Shown in pieces: positions 23,149 to 25,835 of a stretch of 25,835 bases of DNA; the first letter of the stretch is position 1; the number at the start of each line of letters is the position of its first letter. The position numbers and the translations under genes were made by a program. Below the pieces are notes generated by a model. It ran no database searches. It was not told the origin of the DNA and was given only the letters and a program-made list of their open reading frames with translations. The stretch covers positions 1 to 25,835 of the forward strand of contig JADFTO010000005.1 of NCBI GenBank assembly GCA_022560215.1, in the 5' to 3' direction. Origin of the DNA: Pseudomonadota bacterium. Lineage in GTDB: Bacteria; Pseudomonadota; Alphaproteobacteria; Rhodospirillales; 2-02-FULL-58-16.

Positions 23149-24359
23149 CGGAGAATCCTTATGGCGTCGCCCAAGGCATCGAGGAAGGCGGCGGTTTCCG
23201 AATCCGTGGTGTAGAGCGCCAGGCTCGCCCGCGTGGTCGCCTCCAGGCCTAAGCGCTCCATCAGCGGCTGGGCGCAATGGTGGCCGCCGCGCACCGCGAT
23301 TCCGCGCTCGCCCAGGATGTGGCAGATGTCGTGGGAATGGACGCCGTCCACCGCGATGGAGACCACCCCGATGCGGTTCTCGTTCTCCAGGGGGCCGATG
23401 ACCCGGGCGTCTTCCAGGTCCCGAACCCCTTCGAGCAGGCCCCGGGTGAGCCTGGCCTCGTGGCGCCCAGCCGCGTCCCAATCCTGGTCCATCAGCCAGG
23501 TGGCCGCCGCCCCCAGCCCGATGGCCTGCGCCACGGGCGGGGTGCCGGCCTCGAAGCGCTGCGGCGGGGGCGCATAGTCCGTGTGCTCGAAAGTGACCGC
23601 GCGGATCATCTCGCCGCCGCCGAGGAAGGGTGGCATCCGCTGCAGAATGTCTCTCCCGGCCCAGAGCGCCCCGACCCCTGTGGGGCCGAACATCTTGTGG
23701 CCGGATATGACGTAGAAATCCGCCCCCAGGGCGGCCGCGTCCAGGGGCCCGTGGGCCGCCATCTGGGCGCCGTCGAGCAAAAGCAGCGCCCCCACCTGCC
23801 GGGCCCGGGCGGCAATCGGCGCCACGTCCGTCACGGCGCCCGTCACGTTGGAGCAATGGGTGACGGCGATGAGCCGGCAGCGGGCGGTGATTGCGGCCTC
23901 GAGGCGGTCCGGGTCGGGCCGGCCGCGGGCATCGACGGGCAGGATCTTCAGCCCCACCCCCCGGCGCTCCCGGAGCATCTGCCAGGGGACGATGTTGGAA
24001 TGGTGCTCGGCCTCGGATATGGCCACCTCGTCGCCGGGGCCAAGGGTGTCCCCGAAGGCGTGGGCCACCAGGTTGATCGCCGCCGTGGCGCCGGAGGTGA
24101 AGACGATCTCTCGTGGATCGGCGGCGCCCAAATAGCGCCCGACGGCGGCCCGCGCCTCCTCGAAGGCCTCCGTCGCCTGGAGCGACAGCGGATAGAGGCC
24201 GCGGCGAATGTTGGCCCGGCCCCCGCGTTCGAAGCCGCCGACGGCGTCGAGGACGCAGTCCGGCACCTGGGTGGTGGCCGCGTTGTCCAGGTAGACGCCG
24301 GCGCCGCCGTTGACGAAGGCGGGAAACAGGCGGCGTATTTCGTCGGGCTTCCAGGTCAT
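23145..24359 (-). CDS. sufS: Cysteine desulfurase, SufS/CsdA type (class II)
   Basis: The 404-residue PLP enzyme converts cysteine to alanine and a protein-bound persulfide. The N-terminus has VYLDNAATTQVPDCVLDAV. The PLP lysine is in VISGHKMFGPTGVGALW, and the catalytic cysteine is in RGGHHCAQPLMERL near the C-terminus; the short RxGHHCAQPLM loop is the class II (SufS) form. FTSGATAAINLVAHAFG and SEAEHHSNIVPWQ are further family landmarks. The start at 24359 overlaps the xdhC stop as ATGA, and its own stop overlaps the sufU start, so all three genes are coupled. Class II enzymes work with SufU or SufE partners; in Rhodobacter a desulfurase (NifS4) sulfurates the molybdenum cofactor held by XdhC, a plausible role here. 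Confidence 0.93.
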   Translation of the reverse strand: MTWKPDEIRRLFPAFVNGGAGVYLDNAATTQVPDCVLDAVGGFERGGRANIRRGLYPLSLQATEAFEEARAAVGRYLGAADPREIVFTSGATAAINLVAHAFGDTLGPGDEVAISEAEHHSNIVPWQMLRERRGVGLKILPVDARGRPDPDRLEAAITARCRLIAVTHCSNVTGAVTDVAPIAARARQVGALLLLDGAQMAAHGPLDAAALGADFYVISGHKMFGPTGVGALWAGRDILQRMPPFLGGGEMIRAVTFEHTDYAPPPQRFEAGTPPVAQAIGLGAAATWLMDQDWDAAGRHEARLTRGLLEGVRDLEDARVIGPLENENRIGVVSIAVDGVHSHDICHILGERGIAVRGGHHCAQPLMERLGLEATTRASLALYTTDSETAAFLDALGDAIRILR

Positions 24360-25357
24360 GGGGCCCTCCCCTTGCGCATGGACGAGACGATCTCGGCCAT
24401 GATCGAGACGGCGATCTCGGCGGCAGAGACGGCGCCGATATCGCATCCGATGGGGCCGTGGATGCGATCCAGGGACCGGGGCGCAGCGCCGCTCTCGATC
24501 AATCTCTCCAGGCGCTGGGCGTGGGTCCTGCGGCTGCCCAGGGCGCCGATGTAGAAGGCATCCGAGGCCAGGGCCGCCGTCAGGGCCGGGTCGTCGAGCT
24601 TGGGGTCGTGGGTGAGCACGACGACGGCCGAGCGCCTGTCCAGCGCCAGCTCCGCCAGGGCCTCGTCGGGCCAATCGTTCCTGACGTCGAAACCGGGGAA
24701 CCGGGGCTCGGCGGCAAAGGCGCGGCGGGGATCGACGAGGACGACCGAGAACCCGGCGAGTTCCGCCATGGGCGCCAGGAACTGCGCGATGTGAACGGCG
24801 CCGATGACGATGAGCCGCCTGGGGGGCGCGTAGACGCGCAGGAAATGGTCGCCCCCGCCGTCCTCGAAGATGGCGCTCAGGTCGTCCTCCAGCGCATTCA
24901 GCATCCCCCGCAGCAGGGTGTCGGAGACCTCCAGGCCGCCCGGCGTCTCGCCGTCCACATAAAGCGCCTTGTGCCCGTCGTCGAGACGGGTCGAGACCAC
25001 GCAGGCCCGGCGCTCGGCCAGCGCCCGGCCCGCCTCTGCCCAAAGCTGCCGCCAAGGCGCGAAGGGTTCGACGAACACCCGCACCCGGCCGCCGCAGGCG
25101 AGACCCGATTCCCACGCCATGTCGTCGGTGACGCCGAACTCGACGAGCCTGGGGCGTCCCGTCTGCATGGCCTCGATGCCTTCCTTGACGACCGCGCCCT
25201 CGATGCAGCCGCCGGAGACGGAACCGGCCATGTTGCCGTCCGCGTCGATGCCGAGGTGGCTGCCCACCGGCCTGGGCGAGGACCCCCATGTGGAAACGAC
25301 GGTCGCCATGGCCGCGTCCACGCCGCCGTCGAGCCAGCCGATCAGGCGGGCGATAAC
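24356..25357 (-). CDS. xdhC: XdhC family molybdenum-cofactor maturation protein, 5' end truncated
   Basis: About 333 codons are recognisable. The N-terminal XdhC/CoxI part reads ATVVSTWGSSPRPVGSHLG, SVSGGCIEGAV and LACGGRVRVFVEPF. The C-terminal Rossmann part begins RRLIVIGAVHIAQFLAPMAE and ends with FYIGALGSRRTHAQRL and GPIGCDIGAVSAAEIAVSI. XdhC binds molybdenum cofactor, protects it during sulfuration and delivers it to xanthine-dehydrogenase-type enzymes. The reading frame is open beyond 25357, but there it is antisense to a cobD fragment. No ATG, GTG or TTG lies at the expected start: the first in-frame candidates are GTG at 25321 and ATG at 25309, which would cut conserved residues. The gene is therefore probably broken or misjoined at its 5' end. 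It overlaps sufS by 4 nt. Confidence 0.85.
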   Translation of the reverse strand, partial: VIARLIGWLDGGVDAAMATVVSTWGSSPRPVGSHLGIDADGNMAGSVSGGCIEGAVVKEGIEAMQTGRPRLVEFGVTDDMAWESGLACGGRVRVFVEPFAPWRQLWAEAGRALAERRACVVSTRLDDGHKALYVDGETPGGLEVSDTLLRGMLNALEDDLSAIFEDGGGDHFLRVYAPPRRLIVIGAVHIAQFLAPMAELAGFSVVLVDPRRAFAAEPRFPGFDVRNDWPDEALAELALDRRSAVVVLTHDPKLDDPALTAALASDAFYIGALGSRRTHAQRLERLIESGAAPRSLDRIHGPIGCDIGAVSAAEIAVSIMAEIVSSMRKGRAP

Positions 25358-25360
25358 GGC

Positions 25361-25835
25361 CCCGGCGTCGCCCGGGCGGCGTTGGAATCCCTGGCCGAGA
25401 ATTTCTGCGACGGCCTCGTGGCGCCGGTGTTCTGGTACGTGCTGTTCGGGTTTCCAGGCTTGCTGGTCTACAAGGCGGTCAACACCATGGACAGCATGAT
25501 CGGCCACACCTCTGCGCGCTACCGGGCGTTCGGCATGGCCGCGGCCAAGTTGGACGACGCGCTTAGTTATATCCCGGCGCGGATCAGCGCCGGCCTCATC
25601 GCCATGGCCGCTTTGTTCGTGCCCACCGCCAATGCCGGGCGCGCCATCGCCGTCATCAAACGGGACGCGGGCAAGCACCGCTCGCCCAATGCCGGCTGGC
25701 CCGAGGCCGCCATGGCCGGCGCCCTGGATCTGGCCCTGGCGGGACCCCGGCGCTATGGCGGCGAGGTGGTTGGCGATCCCTGGATCGGCGATGGCCGCGC
25801 CCAGGCCAACCGCCAGGACATCCGCCGCGCGCTGT
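25361..25835 (+). CDS. cobD: Adenosylcobinamide-phosphate synthase (CobD/CbiB) fragment, 5' truncated and open at window end
   Basis: The frame starting PGVARAALESLAENF is typical of the middle of CobD/CbiB, a membrane enzyme that attaches the aminopropanol arm to adenosylcobyric acid in B12 synthesis. It continues with CDGLVAPVFWYVLFG, YKAVNTMDSMIGHTSARY, AAAKLDDALSYIPARISAGL, and HRSPNAGWPEAAMAGALDL. YGGEVVGDPWIGDG precedes the last visible residues. The first 40% of the protein (about 130 residues) is absent: upstream DNA is xdhC on the other strand. The 3' end lies beyond the window, probably by about 30 codons. Without its start it cannot be expressed as a normal enzyme unless the joint is an assembly error. 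Confidence 0.85.

Noticed and set aside
23277..24554. 425-codon plus-strand open frame opposite sufS and xdhC
   Set aside because: Antisense shadow of genes with intact active-site motifs.

Overview
The window reads as chromosomal DNA of a high-GC alphaproteobacterium, most likely Rhodospirillales-like. The main support is a GcrA cell-cycle regulator (essentially restricted to Alphaproteobacteria), a class I lysyl-tRNA synthetase, the purL-bolA-grxD gene order, and a B12-dependent methylmalonyl-CoA mutase. Coding density is high. I saw no rRNA, tRNA, CRISPR array or intact insertion sequence.

Layout. 1-1843 (+): 3' part of purL, then bolA and the CGFS monothiol glutaredoxin. 1902-4082 (-): rpsD with a clear sigma70 promoter, an HNH endonuclease gene and a carboxylesterase. 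4132-5534 (+): gluQ and a small orphan protein resembling the C-terminal domain of the flagellar switch protein FliG. 5539-5892 (-): gcrA. 6116-11206 (+): methylmalonyl-CoA mutase followed 21 nt later by a 975-residue ACP / fatty-acyl-AMP ligase / PlsC acyltransferase fusion. 11166-14255 (-): ubiD-lysS, whose end overlaps the fusion gene by 41 bp. 14454-16220 (+): a GAF / HD-GYP protein with a long insertion in its catalytic domain.

16307-19435 (-): a copper-efflux operon copZ-csoR-copA. Its promoter (TTGACG-N17-TATAGA) lies between two G/C-tract inverted repeats of identical 9-4-9 geometry, a strong candidate for a double CsoR operator. 19643-20551 (+): a receiver-GGDEF diguanylate cyclase. 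20689-21573 (+): a Tat-exported dienelactone-hydrolase-like protein. Cyclic-di-GMP synthesis and breakdown genes therefore flank the copper operon.

The right end (21.55-25.84 kb) looks rearranged. It holds a frameshifted 3' remnant of a DUF255 (YyaL-like) gene, mocA, a structured intergenic stretch, and a translationally coupled chain xdhC-sufS-sufU in which both junctions are 4-nt ATGA overlaps. XdhC and MocA act on the molybdenum cofactor, and a cysteine desulfurase is what supplies its sulfido ligand, so this block may be a cofactor-maturation module. The xdhC reading frame has no plausible start codon. It runs head-to-head into a cobD/cbiB fragment that also lacks its 5' part, with the joint near 25357. 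This is either a real recombination scar or an assembly chimera.
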